This document shows, piece by piece, positions 32,969 to 41,758 of a stretch of DNA of 64,000 bases. The notes under the pieces were generated by a model. The model was not told the DNA's origin and did not search any database. It worked only from the letters and a program-made list of their open reading frames with translations. Source of the DNA: Microbacterium sp. MF43 (GTDB lineage Bacteria; Actinomycetota; Actinomycetes; Actinomycetales; Microbacteriaceae); the NCBI RefSeq assembly GCF_012847295.1, contig NZ_JABBDY010000003.1, positions 496,001 to 560,000 on the forward strand, given 5' to 3'. Position numbers and translations under genes: made by a program. How positions within the stretch are numbered: position 1 is the first letter of the stretch; every line of letters begins with the position of its first letter.

Positions 32969-33963
32969 CCGGCGACCGTCGCGTTCAGATCGCGGGCGGC
33001 GGCGAGCCGTTCGATGACGCGGTCGCGAAGCTCGGCAGGCTCGACCACCCGCACCTCCGGACCGTATGACGCGAGCTCCTCCGCGAAGATGTGCACGTCG
33101 ACGTACGGCACGTGGATCCCCTGCTCGGCGGGCTGGGCCCGCCGAGCGAGACGAAGCGCGGCCTCCGTGCCGGGATTGACCTCCAGCAGGGCACGGCTGC
33201 GAGCCGCGACCTCTTCGAGGCCGCTCAGCGCGCGGTCGCCCGCCCCCTCTCGGAGCGCTGCATCGAAACCCTCCCGCGTCACGGTCACGGCGCCGACGAT
33301 GCGCGAGAGCAGGAACGTGCGGTCGGCCCCGACGTTCAGGTCGATTCCGAAGACGTGCCACCGCGCTTCGTACTCGACGAGAGCGAGCGGCTGCACGCGG
33401 CGCGTGCGGGGTGACTCTTCGCCGGGTTTCAGGTAGGGGAAGGTCACCACGCGGCACTGCTCGATCGCCTGCTGCAGCGCGGGGAACGACGGGTCGCGCA
33501 GGCTGATGCGCGGCGAGTACCCGATGATCGGCTCGTCGACGGGGATGCCGAGGGCCCGGATCTTGCGCAGCCCGCTGCGGGCGTCATCCGACATGGAGCT
33601 CTCGCTCCACACTCCGCCGGCCAGATTGAGCAGCGCGAGCTCGGCGGGCGTGAACTCGATGTCTTCGGGCAGCGCATATTCCGCCGTCGGCACGCGGTAG
33701 CGGGCCTCTCGCAGGTCGTCGGGATCGGCCCAGTCGCCGATCGTCTCGATCGGGACCCCGAGCCCGCGCAGGCTCTCCTTGTCGCGTTCGAACATCTTCT
33801 CGAGCGCGTCCTTCGACGCGCCTGCGACGCTCTGCTCGCGATAGCCGGCGACCGACGTGAGGATCGTGTCCTTCGTCAGCCCCTGCTCGGTGGCCATGAG
33901 CGCGACCACGAGGTTGACGAGCCGCTCCTCGGGCGGATTCTTCGCGGGCGCGTTGGCAGGCAC
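32965..33963 (-). CDS. pafB: WYL-domain transcriptional regulator PafB
   Basis: A 332-residue partner of PafC. Winged helix at the N-terminus (LVNLVVALMATEQGLTKDTI), WYL core in CRVVTFPYLKPGE and RWHVFGIDLNVGADRTFLLS, then a WCX domain. Start GTG supported by TAGGAT six bases upstream. In proteasome-bearing actinobacteria the gene before it is pafA; here an FKBP lipoprotein gene takes that place. Confidence 0.92.
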   Translation of the reverse strand: MPANAPAKNPPEERLVNLVVALMATEQGLTKDTILTSVAGYREQSVAGASKDALEKMFERDKESLRGLGVPIETIGDWADPDDLREARYRVPTAEYALPEDIEFTPAELALLNLAGGVWSESSMSDDARSGLRKIRALGIPVDEPIIGYSPRISLRDPSFPALQQAIEQCRVVTFPYLKPGEESPRTRRVQPLALVEYEARWHVFGIDLNVGADRTFLLSRIVGAVTVTREGFDAALREGAGDRALSGLEEVAARSRALLEVNPGTEAALRLARRAQPAEQGIHVPYVDVHIFAEELASYGPEVRVVEPAELRDRVIERLAAARDLNATVAG

Positions 33964-33969
33964 CCACTC

Positions 33970-33975
33970 ATCCTA
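33970..33975 (-). promoter_or_regulatory. Leaderless -10 (TAGGAT) of the pafBC operon
   Basis: Minus-strand TAGGAT six bases before the GTG at 33963. It probably drives pafB-pafC and may continue into tatA. Confidence 0.6.
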
Positions 33976-34017
33976 GGCTCGCCCGTGCGCGCGGGCCCCA
34001 CCTCGGAACGGCCGTGT

Positions 34018-34956
34018 CTACTGCGCGGGAGCCGGCTCGTCGAGTCCGAGGATGTCGAACACGAAGACGGTCGCCTGCTCGGTGCCGCCGTCCTCGGCGG
34101 GCACCACGGCCATCACCTGCGATCCGACGGTCTGGCCGACGAGGATCTCGCTCATCGCCTCGTCGTCCGACAGGGGAATCGACTGCGGCTGTGCGGTCTC
34201 CCACGTCGAGTTGAGCTGCTCCTTGTCGTCCCATCCGACGGCGAGCACATGCGCGCGCACCGTCGAGTCGGCTTCGACAGCCGGACCATCGCCCTTCTTG
34301 AGGGTCTGCACGACGATCTCGTCGGGGGCCTCGCCGTCGGGGACGACGACGCCCGGCGTACCGTCGGGTGCGCGCACGACAGCGGGCAGGCCCATGCCGC
34401 TGTTGAACTGCAGCGCGCCGTCCGCGGCGGGACGGTACACCTTGCGCACATCCACCACGGCGACGGCAGAATCGCCCTCGGCCAGGCCGACGCTGCCGGC
34501 TGCTCCCGGGTCGATCCCCTCCGGGCCGACCGCGATCGCGATGCGCGATCCTTCGGACGCGCACTGCAGAGCGTCTTCGAGCACGGGGAGAGGCTCGGCC
34601 CACTGCGAGAGCGGGACGGGCTGCGACAGATCGCCGTTGTAGGCCGTCGACACGAGGCTCTCGCCGGTGTCGCCGGAGAACAGGGTCAGATCGATGACCA
34701 CGAGCTGGTCGTTCGACGTGATGGGCACGTCGCCACCGCCCTGCTCGACGTCGGCGAACGACGACTCCGAGGCGTGGAACGGCGTGTAGAGCTCGACCTC
34801 GGGCGCGGCATCCGTCGACCCGCTCACCTGGATGAGGTCGAGCGTCTCCTCGTCGGGGGCGGGACGAGAGCAGTCGGAGGCACCCGGAAGCGAGCAGCCG
34901 GCCAGACCGACGGCCGTGAGTCCGAGGATCGCGAGGGCAGCGGGGATCTTGCGCAC
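34018..34956 (-). CDS. FKBP-type peptidyl-prolyl isomerase lipoprotein
   Basis: A 312-residue exported protein. The signal peptide MRKIPAALAILGLTAVGLAG ends in a lipobox with Cys 21, so it is anchored to the outer face of the membrane. Two FKBP-like halves follow: one around VVIDLTLFSGDTGESLVSTA and a second around PDEIVVQTLKKGDGPAVEAD, VRAHVLAVGW and EILVGQTVGSQVMAVVPAED. It probably folds secreted proteins. GTG start supported by TAGACT six bases upstream; that hexamer begins with the TrmI stop codon. Confidence 0.93.
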   Translation of the reverse strand: MRKIPAALAILGLTAVGLAGCSLPGASDCSRPAPDEETLDLIQVSGSTDAAPEVELYTPFHASESSFADVEQGGGDVPITSNDQLVVIDLTLFSGDTGESLVSTAYNGDLSQPVPLSQWAEPLPVLEDALQCASEGSRIAIAVGPEGIDPGAAGSVGLAEGDSAVAVVDVRKVYRPAADGALQFNSGMGLPAVVRAPDGTPGVVVPDGEAPDEIVVQTLKKGDGPAVEADSTVRAHVLAVGWDDKEQLNSTWETAQPQSIPLSDDEAMSEILVGQTVGSQVMAVVPAEDGGTEQATVFVFDILGLDEPAPAQ

Positions 34957-34962
34957 CGGAAC

Positions 34963-34968
34963 AGTCTA
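34963..34968 (-). promoter_or_regulatory. Leaderless -10 (TAGACT) of the FKBP gene, sharing the trmI stop codon
   Basis: Minus-strand TAGACT six bases before the GTG at 34956. Its first three bases (34968-34966) are the TAG stop of trmI. Confidence 0.6.
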
Positions 34969-35970
34969 GGCCGAAGCGTCCTCGTCGCCCGACGCGGCCG
35001 CCAGGCGCGCGCCCTCCGCCGCCTTCTGCGCCTCGCGCACCCGCTTGCGAAGGTTCTTGTCGGTGATCTGCCGGTCGCCGACGGCCCCCGGAGTCCACAG
35101 TTCGACATCCTCATCGCCGTAGCTCGACTTCGAGGCGCGGCGTCTCACCTCGGGCGGGATCGCACCCGGCGCGAGTCGCCGGGCCCACAGGAGGAAGCCG
35201 GTGTGAGCCACCATGCGGTGGTCGGGACGCACCGCCAGCCCCTCCACGTGCCAGCCGCGAACCATCGTCTCGCTGGCCTCGGGGTCGGTGAACAGCCCGC
35301 TGTTGCGGATGTACTCGGCGACCCGGCTCAACTGCGTCGCGGTCGCGATGTAGCACAGCACCACGCCGCCCGGGGTGAGCGCGTCCGCGACGGCGTCGAT
35401 GCACTCCCACGGGGCCAGCATGTCGAGGACGACACGGTCGACGGATGCCGGCGCCACCGCATCGGGGAGGGATTCGACGAGGTCACCGACGACGACTTCC
35501 CAGTTCGCCGGCGCCTCACCCAGGTACGTCTCCACGTTGGCGCGAGCGACCTCGGCGAACTCGGGACGGCGCTCGAACGAGATGAGCCGGCCCTCGCTTC
35601 CCATCGCCCGCAGCAGCCACAGCGAGAGCGCGCCCGAGCCGACGCCCGCCTCGACGACGACCGCGCCGGGGAACACGTCGGCCTCGGCGATGATCTGCGC
35701 CGCGTCCTTGGGGTAGACGATCGCGGCGCCGCGGGGCATCGACATCACGAAGTCGCGCAGCAGCGGGCGGAGCGCGAGGTACTCGTGACCCCCGCTGTTC
35801 GCCACGACGGAGCCGTCGGGCTGGCCCACCAGCTGCTCGTGCTTGAGCACCCCGTGATGCGTGTGCAGCTCGCCGCCCTCGCGGAGCGTGATCGTGTGGA
35901 GCCGGCCCTTCGGACCGGTGAGCTGCACCCGGTCTCCGAAGCGGAAGGGCCCGCGCGGGCGTTCGGTCAT
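34966..35970 (-). CDS. trmI: tRNA (adenine-58-N1)-methyltransferase TrmI
   Basis: A 334-residue SAM-dependent enzyme that makes m1A58 in tRNA T-loops. An N-terminal beta-rich domain (RFGDRVQLTGPKGRLHTITL) is followed by a Rossmann methyltransferase domain with the SAM motif VVEAGVGSGALSLWL and the VDRVVLDMLAPWE active-site strand. The C-terminal 60 residues are charged. In M. tuberculosis the orthologue (Rv2118c) heads the proteasome gene region. Its ATG overlaps the HAD gene stop. Confidence 0.94.
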   Translation of the reverse strand: MTERPRGPFRFGDRVQLTGPKGRLHTITLREGGELHTHHGVLKHEQLVGQPDGSVVANSGGHEYLALRPLLRDFVMSMPRGAAIVYPKDAAQIIAEADVFPGAVVVEAGVGSGALSLWLLRAMGSEGRLISFERRPEFAEVARANVETYLGEAPANWEVVVGDLVESLPDAVAPASVDRVVLDMLAPWECIDAVADALTPGGVVLCYIATATQLSRVAEYIRNSGLFTDPEASETMVRGWHVEGLAVRPDHRMVAHTGFLLWARRLAPGAIPPEVRRRASKSSYGDEDVELWTPGAVGDRQITDKNLRKRVREAQKAAEGARLAAASGDEDASA

Positions 35971-36650
35971 CGTGCGGCCTCCTTGGCGCGGTGGGCGGAG
36001 TGGAACGCGGCGATGTCGTGGGTGGTGCGCCCCTGGAGGGTGGGCCACACGGCGTGCGCCCCGGCTCCGTCGATCGAGACCATCAGCGGCACGCCGATGA
36101 CGGCGGCTCCGGATGCCACGGCCGAGCGCAGTCCGTTCGGTGAGTCCTCGATCGCGACGACCTCGGCGGGCGTCACGCCGAGCGCCTCGCACGCCTGCAG
36201 GTAGGGGTCCGGGAAGGGCTTGGGGCGCGTCGCGTCGTCGCCGGCGATCACGACGTCGAACGCGTCGAATTCGATGAGATCCACAACGGTATCCGCCATC
36301 CGGCGCATCGACATCGTGACGAGTCCGGTCTTGATGCCGGCGGCCCGCAGGTCGGCGAGGAGCTCGCGCGCTCCGGGACGGAAGGGCACACCGGTGGTCG
36401 CGAGCCGGGACATCACGTCGTCGGTGAGCCGGTCGATGATGTCGTGCACCCCCATGCGGACACCGGCCTCCTGGAAGATCCGGGCGGAATCCTCCAGCCC
36501 GAGACCGACGAGGCCGAGCGCCTGCTCGTGCGACCACGTGCCTCCGAAGCTCTCGACGAGGGGCGTCTCGGCCGCCATCCAATACGGTTCGGTGTCGACG
36601 AGGGTGCCGTCCATATCCCACAGAACGGCGGCCAGAGGCGGAGGATTCAC
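35967..36650 (-). CDS. HAD-superfamily phosphatase (beta-phosphoglucomutase-like)
   Basis: A 227-residue HAD hydrolase. Motif I LWDMDGTLVDTEP has both catalytic Asp, motif II is LVTMSMRRMA, and motifs III/IV are KPFPDPYLQACEAL and VVAIEDSPNGLRSAVASG. The cap is the helical C1 type used for small sugar phosphates or nucleotides. GTG start supported by TAGCAT six bases upstream. Translationally coupled to trmI. Substrate unknown. Confidence 0.92.
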   Translation of the reverse strand: MNPPPLAAVLWDMDGTLVDTEPYWMAAETPLVESFGGTWSHEQALGLVGLGLEDSARIFQEAGVRMGVHDIIDRLTDDVMSRLATTGVPFRPGARELLADLRAAGIKTGLVTMSMRRMADTVVDLIEFDAFDVVIAGDDATRPKPFPDPYLQACEALGVTPAEVVAIEDSPNGLRSAVASGAAVIGVPLMVSIDGAGAHAVWPTLQGRTTHDIAAFHSAHRAKEAAR

Positions 36651-36656
36651 TGCTCC

Positions 36657-36662
36657 ATGCTA
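36657..36662 (-). promoter_or_regulatory. Leaderless -10 (TAGCAT) of the HAD-trmI operon
   Basis: Minus-strand TAGCAT six bases before the GTG at 36650. Confidence 0.6.
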
Positions 36663-36777
36663 CCGAGAGGCGACGGCCCGGCCCGGCCGGTCGAGGCGCA
36701 CCGCCGCCACGCTGAGGCCCGCACCGCGCGCCGGGCCTATCCTGGAGAGAACCCGCGACGCGGGTGGAGGAGGTCTC

Positions 36778-37647
36778 GTGGACGGACTGGGACGCCGGGT
36801 GCTCGTCGCCGCGTTCGACGGCTGGAACGACGCCGGGGAGGCCGCCTCGTCGGCGATCGCTCAACTGCGCGAGAGCGGGACCTACGAAACCGTCTTCTCG
36901 GTCGACCCCGAACTCTACTTCGACTACCAGTACACCCGTCCGCAGATCGCCACCGACGGCGACGGCAAGCGCTCGCTGCGGTGGCCCGAGGCGGTCCTCC
37001 TGCGTCCCACCCGCACCACCCGCGGCGGCACCCAGCTGTGGCTGCTCACCGGAGTGGAACCGGCCCGCGCGTGGCAGGCCTTCGCCGCGGAGTTCATCGA
37101 TATCGCCCTGAGCGAGGACATCACCGGCTTCGTCTCGATGGGCTCGATGATGTCGGACGTGCCCCATACGCGGCCGATCTCGGTGTTCGCCGGCAGCGAC
37201 AGCGAGCCCCTGCGCACCGCCCTCGGGCTGGAGCGCAGCACCTACGAGGGCCCCGTCGGCATCCTCAGCGTGCTGGGGCACGCCGCCGACGCCGCGGGCA
37301 TCCCGTCGGCGAGCCTGTGGGCCAGCGTGCCCCACTACGTGGCGGGCCACACACCGTCGCCCAAGGCCACCCTCGCCCTCCTCGATCGGCTCGAGGACCT
37401 CACCGGCGCCTCCATCGCCCGTGGTGAACTCGCCACCGAGGCCGCAGCGTGGGAGGCGTCGATCGACGCGGCGGCCGCCGACGACGAGGAGATGACGGAG
37501 TACATCCGCCAGCTCGAGCGCACGCGCGACACGTGGGACTCGCCCGAGGCATCCGGCGACGCGATCGCCCAGGAGTTCGAGCGCTATCTGCGCCGGGGCG
37601 GCGGCGAGGGACCGACGAAGCCCGGCCGGGACGAACCGCGCCGCTGA
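36778..37647 (+). CDS. PAC2-family protein (proteasome-assembly-chaperone-like)
   Basis: A 289-residue PAC2-domain protein. VLVAAFDGWNDAGEAASSAI is the family N-terminus, VSMGSMMSDVPHTRPISVFA the central strand, and GILSVLGHAADAAGIPSASL with WASVPHYVAGHTPSPKATLAL the conserved core. A charged helical tail follows. Mycobacterial homologues are proteins of unknown function despite the eukaryotic chaperone name. GTG start follows a GGAGGAGG ribosome site; TATCCT (36739) may be its -10. Confidence 0.93.
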   Translation: MDGLGRRVLVAAFDGWNDAGEAASSAIAQLRESGTYETVFSVDPELYFDYQYTRPQIATDGDGKRSLRWPEAVLLRPTRTTRGGTQLWLLTGVEPARAWQAFAAEFIDIALSEDITGFVSMGSMMSDVPHTRPISVFAGSDSEPLRTALGLERSTYEGPVGILSVLGHAADAAGIPSASLWASVPHYVAGHTPSPKATLALLDRLEDLTGASIARGELATEAAAWEASIDAAAADDEEMTEYIRQLERTRDTWDSPEASGDAIAQEFERYLRRGGGEGPTKPGRDEPRR

Positions 37648-37666
37648 CGATCCGCGACGCGGCCGA

Positions 37667-38491
37667 TCAGTACGCCGAGATGACGCCGGTGCTCAGCAGC
37701 ACCAGGATCAGCGACCCGAGCGCCACGCGGTAGACCACGAACGGCAGGAAGCTGTGCTTGGAGATCCAGTTCATGAAGAACGCGATCACGCCGAGCGCGA
37801 CGAAGAACGCCACCAGGGTGGCGACCGCGGTCTCGCCGAGGGTGAACACCCCCGGCTCGTTCCAGCTCTTGAACAGCTGGTAGAAGCCGCTGCCGAACAC
37901 CGCGGGAATCGCCAGGAGGAAGGCGTAGCGGGCGGCTGCGGCGCGCTCGTAGCCCATGAAGAGACCCGCGGTGATGGTTCCGCCCGAGCGTGAGACGCCC
38001 GGGATGAGCGCCAGCGCCTGCGCGAAGCCGTAGATCACGCCGTGGCCCACCGTGATGTCGCGCAGCATCCGCTTCTTCGCCCCGACATGATCGGCGATGC
38101 CCAGCAGCACGCCGAAGAGGATCAGCATGGCCGCGATCAGCCACAGCGACCGGAACACCGTCTCGATCTGGTCCTGGAAGAGCAGTCCCAGGACGACGAT
38201 CGGGATGCTTCCCACGATGATCAGCCAGCCCATGCGGGCGTCGGGGTCATTGCGCGGGATGCGTCCGAAGAGAGCACGGAACCACTGGCCGATGATGCGC
38301 ACGATGTCGCGCCAGAAGAAGAGCACCACGGCCGCCTCGGTGCCGATCTGCGTGATCGCCGTGAAAGCCGCGCCCGGGTCCTGCGCCGAGGGCAGGAACT
38401 CCCCCAGGATGCGCAGGTGCGCGCTGGAGGACACCGGAAGGAACTCGGTGAGTCCCTGGACCAGGCCGAGGATGATCGCCTCGAGGAGCAT
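37667..38491 (-). CDS. uppP: Undecaprenyl-diphosphatase
   Basis: A 274-residue polytopic membrane enzyme (BacA/UppP type) that recycles undecaprenyl pyrophosphate to the monophosphate carrier used for peptidoglycan. The N-terminal [15 protein letters not shown] motif and the second signature [17 protein letters not shown] carry the catalytic Glu, Ser, His and Arg. High expression confers bacitracin tolerance in known cases. Normal length. Convergent with the PAC2 gene. Confidence 0.97.
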   Translation of the reverse strand: MLLEAIILGLVQGLTEFLPVSSSAHLRILGEFLPSAQDPGAAFTAITQIGTEAAVVLFFWRDIVRIIGQWFRALFGRIPRNDPDARMGWLIIVGSIPIVVLGLLFQDQIETVFRSLWLIAAMLILFGVLLGIADHVGAKKRMLRDITVGHGVIYGFAQALALIPGVSRSGGTITAGLFMGYERAAAARYAFLLAIPAVFGSGFYQLFKSWNEPGVFTLGETAVATLVAFFVALGVIAFFMNWISKHSFLPFVVYRVALGSLILVLLSTGVISAY

Positions 38492-38508
38492 AGGGGCCTT
38501 TCGATGCG

Positions 38509-38531
38509 GGATGCCCGGGGGTGAGGCATCC
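38509..38531. terminator. Hairpin downstream of the M20 peptidase gene
   Basis: GGATGCC and GGCATCC pair across a nine-base loop, between the M20 stop and the uppP start. Weak terminator or leader hairpin; third example of the GGATGCC/GGCATCC core in the window. Confidence 0.45.
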
Positions 38532-38541
38532 GCGGGTTCTC

Positions 38542-39843
38542 TCAGTAGGTGCGGAGGAGGTCGGTCAGCACGCGCTGGCCGAAGACGAGGGACTCGATGG
38601 GCACCCGCTCGTCGACGCCGTGGAACATGCCGGTGAAATCGAGGTCGGCCGGCAGGCGCAGCGGCGCGAAACCGTAGCCGGAGATGCCGAGGGCCGCGAG
38701 GGCCTTGTTGTCGGTGCCGCCGCCCATGAGGTACGGGATGACGGGAACGCCCGGGTCGTGGCGGCCGAGGGCCGCGACCATCGCGTCGACGAGTTCTCCC
38801 GAGAACGGCACTTCGAGGCCGATGTCCTGGTGCACGATCTCGACCTCGATGTCGTCGCCGACGATCCTGCGGATGTCGGCGAGGGCGGCATCCTCGGTCC
38901 CCGGGAGCACCCGCACATCGATGAGCGCCTCGGCGCGGTCGGGAATCACGTTGTGCTTGTATCCGGCGGTGAGGCCGGTCGGGTTCGTGGTCGTCCGCAG
39001 AGTGGAGCGGAGGAATCCGGATGCCGCGCCCGCCGCGGCCGCGACGGCGTCGGGATCATCCGGACCGGTGCCCGTCAGCTCGCCCAGGCGCTCCACCATT
39101 CCGCGGGTCGCGTCGGTAAGGGTCACCGGCCACTCGGTGCGGCCGAGCTGCGAGACCGCGGCGGCGAGCTTTGTGACGGCGTTGTCGCCGTGGTAGCTCG
39201 AGCCGTGGGCCGCGCGCCCGCGCGCGACGAGGCGGATCCACACGAGCGCCTTCTCGCCCACCTGCAGCAGGTAGGCGCGGCGGTCGCCGACGGCGATCGA
39301 GTACCCGCCGACCTCGCTGATGGCCTCGGTCGCGCCGGCGAACCACTCCGGGCGGTCCTGGACGACGAGGGCCGAGCCCTCGACGCCGCCGTTCTCCTCA
39401 TCCGCGAAGAACGCGAGCACGAGGTCGCGCTCGGGCGCATCGCCCGCCCGCACGATGTCGGCGACGGCGGTGAGGATCATGGCGTCCATGTCCTTCATGT
39501 CGACCGCGCCGCGGCCCCACAGCATGCCGTCCTTGACGACGCCCGCGAACGGATCGACGCTCCAGTCATCGGCGATCGCCGGCACGACGTCGAGGTGACC
39601 GTGCAGGACGAGGGCGGGCTTGTCACGGTTGCGACCGGGCACGCGCGCCAGGACGTTGGTGCGCCGAGGGACCGGCTCGTAGAACTCCGGCTCCAGCCCG
39701 ATGCTCCGCAGGAAGTCCCCGACGTACTCGGCCGCCTCGCGTTCGCCCGCCGCGCGGCCGCCCCCGTGATTGGTGGTGTCGAAGCGGATCAGATCCCGCG
39801 CGACGGCGGCGACCTCAGGCAGCTCGGAGGGCGATGCGGGCAT
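38542..39843 (-). CDS. M20-family zinc metallopeptidase
   Basis: A 433-residue di-zinc carboxypeptidase/deacylase. Metal ligands appear in [11 protein letters not shown] (His, Asp), [14 protein letters not shown] (bridging Asp), FFADEENGG (Glu pair) and near the C-terminus FHGVDERVP (His). A dimerisation domain lies between ([11 protein letters not shown] onward). The M20A/ArgE-like family hydrolyses peptides or N-acylated amino acids. The ATG at 39843 is chosen over a TTG nine bases earlier because TAGGTT lies seven bases upstream of it. Confidence 0.94.
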   Translation of the reverse strand: MPASPSELPEVAAVARDLIRFDTTNHGGGRAAGEREAAEYVGDFLRSIGLEPEFYEPVPRRTNVLARVPGRNRDKPALVLHGHLDVVPAIADDWSVDPFAGVVKDGMLWGRGAVDMKDMDAMILTAVADIVRAGDAPERDLVLAFFADEENGGVEGSALVVQDRPEWFAGATEAISEVGGYSIAVGDRRAYLLQVGEKALVWIRLVARGRAAHGSSYHGDNAVTKLAAAVSQLGRTEWPVTLTDATRGMVERLGELTGTGPDDPDAVAAAAGAASGFLRSTLRTTTNPTGLTAGYKHNVIPDRAEALIDVRVLPGTEDAALADIRRIVGDDIEVEIVHQDIGLEVPFSGELVDAMVAALGRHDPGVPVIPYLMGGGTDNKALAALGISGYGFAPLRLPADLDFTGMFHGVDERVPIESLVFGQRVLTDLLRTY

Positions 39844-39850
39844 GGCGACC

Positions 39851-39856
39851 AACCTA
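39851..39856 (-). promoter_or_regulatory. Leaderless -10 (TAGGTT) of the M20 peptidase gene
   Basis: Minus-strand TAGGTT seven bases before the ATG at 39843. Confidence 0.55.
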
Positions 39857-39866
39857 TCCTCTCGAC

Positions 39867-39896
39867 GAAGAAGGCCCCCTTTCGGGGGCCTTCTTC
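39867..39896 (-). terminator. Terminator of tRNA-Leu
   Basis: Perfect 13-base stem GAAGAAGGCCCCC / GGGGGCCTTCTTC with a four-base loop, starting six bases past the tRNA 3' end on the minus strand. Confidence 0.85.
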
Positions 39897-39902
39897 TCTG
39901 TG

Positions 39903-39987
39903 TGCGCGAGGGGGGACTTGAACCCCCACGCCCTATACGGGCACTAGCACCTCAAGCTAGCGCGTCTACCTATTCCGCCACCCGCGC
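39903..39987 (-). tRNA. tRNA-Leu (anticodon GAG)
   Basis: Complete 85-base class II tRNA. Acceptor GCGCGGG pairs with CTCGCGC (one G-U), discriminator A; the anticodon stem CTAGC/GCTAG holds loop TTGAGGT, giving anticodon GAG (bases 39951-39953). A variable arm GCCCGTATAGGGC and T-arm with GTTCAAG follow. No encoded CCA. A TAATGT at 40019-40024 is a likely -10. Confidence 0.97.
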
Positions 39988-40069
39988 AGGTGGTTTTCGG
40001 TTTCGCAACCGAGGAACGACATTACCACGTCGCCCTTGGTTCAACGAATCGACGAGAGGCTCGCGCGCG

Positions 40070-41158
40070 TCATGCGAGCGACACTCCGAAGAGCAGCCCG
40101 AGGCCGTACGTGATGGCGGCCGCGCCGAAGCCGATGGCCAGCTGACGCAGCGCGCGGCGCAGCGGCGGGGCGCCCGAGAGCAGCCCGACCGCCGCGCCCG
40201 TGCACAGGAGGGCGATGCCGACCAGGACCAGCGCGAGAACGATGGCCGCCACTCCCGACAGCCCGAGGATCCACGGCAGCACGGGGATGATCGCACCCGA
40301 CGCGAAGAACAGGAAGCTCGACACCGCGGCGCCCCAGTCGCTGCCGACCACCTCGTGGTGGTCCACCACGTCGAGGGGGGACGTATCGGTGCGGCCCTCG
40401 CCGATCGAGCGCGCCGCCTCGACGGCTCGGCGCGCGCGGGCCGTCGCCTCCCCTTCGGGCATCCCTCGCGTGCGGTAGACGAGCGCGAGCTCGTTCGCGT
40501 CGATGTCGAGGTGCGGGATCGCGACGTCCGCGTACCCGCTGGGCTGCGTGGCGGTGAGCAGTTCGCGCTGGGACCGCACCGAGACGAACTCGCCCGCCCC
40601 CATCGACAGCGCCCCGGCGAGAAGGCCCGCGATGCCGCTGAAGAGAACGAACTGCGGTGCGACGCCCGTCGCCCCGATGCCCATCACGAGGGCCAGGTTC
40701 GACACGAGCCCGTCGTTGGCCCCGAACACCGCCGCGCGGAACGTGCCGGAGAGGCGGCGGCGCCCGCGCGCGGCGAGCCCCCGGACCACCTCATGGTGAA
40801 CCTTCTCGTCGGCGCCCATGGCGGCCGTCGCGAAGGGCTCGTCGTCGTACGGCGACCGGGCCTCCGCGTTCTGGGCCAGGGCGAGCACGAAGATCGAGCC
40901 GAACCGCTTCGCCATCGACCCGAGCAGGACGGTGCGCAGATCGGGTCGCGGCGGGCGGGCCGGCTCGCCGCCGAGCAGCGCCAGCCAGTGCGCCTCGTGG
41001 CGCCCTTCGGCCTCTGCGAGGGCGGTCAGGATCTCGCGCTCCTCGCCGTCGCGCCGCGCCGCGAGCTCGCGGTACACGCGCGCCTCGGCGCGCTCGTTGA
41101 CGAGATACTGCGCCCAGCGACGTCGGTCGCGGGGCGTGGGGGCGGCGGGCACGCTCAC
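40070..41158 (-). CDS. Ferritin-like domain fused to VIT1/CCC1 transporter
   Basis: A 362-residue fusion. Residues about 10-120 form a rubrerythrin-like helical unit with paired Glu/His motifs (NERAEARVYRELAAR, EILTALAEAEGRHEAHW). From about 140 the membrane domain reads FRAAVFGANDGLVSNLALVM, the VIT/CCC1 signature, followed by about five helices. Relatives such as rhizobial MbfA export iron. It probably senses or oxidises iron with the ferritin part and moves Fe or Mn across the inner membrane. GTG start; -10-like TACCGT lies about 40 bases upstream. Confidence 0.93.
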   Translation of the reverse strand: MSVPAAPTPRDRRRWAQYLVNERAEARVYRELAARRDGEEREILTALAEAEGRHEAHWLALLGGEPARPPRPDLRTVLLGSMAKRFGSIFVLALAQNAEARSPYDDEPFATAAMGADEKVHHEVVRGLAARGRRRLSGTFRAAVFGANDGLVSNLALVMGIGATGVAPQFVLFSGIAGLLAGALSMGAGEFVSVRSQRELLTATQPSGYADVAIPHLDIDANELALVYRTRGMPEGEATARARRAVEAARSIGEGRTDTSPLDVVDHHEVVGSDWGAAVSSFLFFASGAIIPVLPWILGLSGVAAIVLALVLVGIALLCTGAAVGLLSGAPPLRRALRQLAIGFGAAAITYGLGLLFGVSLA

Positions 41159-41264
41159 AGAAGGCCTCCGGGCCGGGTACGTGGGGACCCTTCCACGGTA
41201 GTTCGCGAGCGGATGCCCCGACCCGCGCGGGCCCGGATTGCCAGCATTTCGGGCCTCCGAACCG

Positions 41265-41735
41265 CTAGCCGCCGGCCTGCTCCAGCCGGGCGCGCAGTCC
41301 GCGCTCGCCCGCCGTCATGACGTGGGCGTGCGCTCGCTCGAAGGCGGGGCGCAGCACCCACGCGGTCGCGTTCATCCAGCGGCGTGCGGTGGCGACATCC
41401 CAGTCGAAGACGAGGACGGATGCCCCCTCCGCCGCGGGTTCGACGGTCAGGCGCCCCGTCCCCTGCAGGTCGCCGTCGCTGGAGGCGGCGAGGGAACGCC
41501 CTGGATCGACCGCGTCGATCGTGAGCCGCACGCGCAGCCGGTATCCGAGCGGGCTCCGCACGGCCAGCTGCAGGTGCTCCCCCGGCGCGAGGGACGCGGC
41601 GGGTTCGACGATCCGCACGCCGGGCCACCACGTGCCGTCGGCGCCGGGGCGGAGCATCCGCTCGACCTCGTCCCACACCCGCGGCGCCGCCAGGGGCACA
41701 CTCCACCGTGAGGTGAAGGAGTAGCTGGCCGGCAT
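41265..41735 (-). CDS. SRPBCC family protein (polyketide cyclase-like)
   Basis: A 156-residue helix-grip protein. SFTSRWSVPLAAPRVWDEVE is the N-terminal strand plus helix, WWPGVRIVEPA and GYRLRVRLTIDAVDPGRSLA the sheet, and WVLRPAFERAHAHVMTAGER the long closing helix. Such proteins bind lipids or aromatic metabolites; catalytic activity cannot be inferred. Start supported by TAGACT seven bases upstream. Confidence 0.87.
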   Translation of the reverse strand: MPASYSFTSRWSVPLAAPRVWDEVERMLRPGADGTWWPGVRIVEPAASLAPGEHLQLAVRSPLGYRLRVRLTIDAVDPGRSLAASSDGDLQGTGRLTVEPAAEGASVLVFDWDVATARRWMNATAWVLRPAFERAHAHVMTAGERGLRARLEQAGG

Positions 41736-41742
41736 GCCCGCG

Positions 41743-41748
41743 AGTCTA
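41743..41748 (-). promoter_or_regulatory. Leaderless -10 (TAGACT) of the SRPBCC gene
   Basis: Minus-strand TAGACT seven bases before the ATG at 41735. Confidence 0.55.
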
Positions 41749-41758
41749 GGCGGCGCCG

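Noticed and set aside
34018-34956. Proteasome-related role for the FKBP protein because of its place beside pafB
   Set aside because: It has a lipoprotein signal and acts outside the membrane; position alone does not support a proteasome link.
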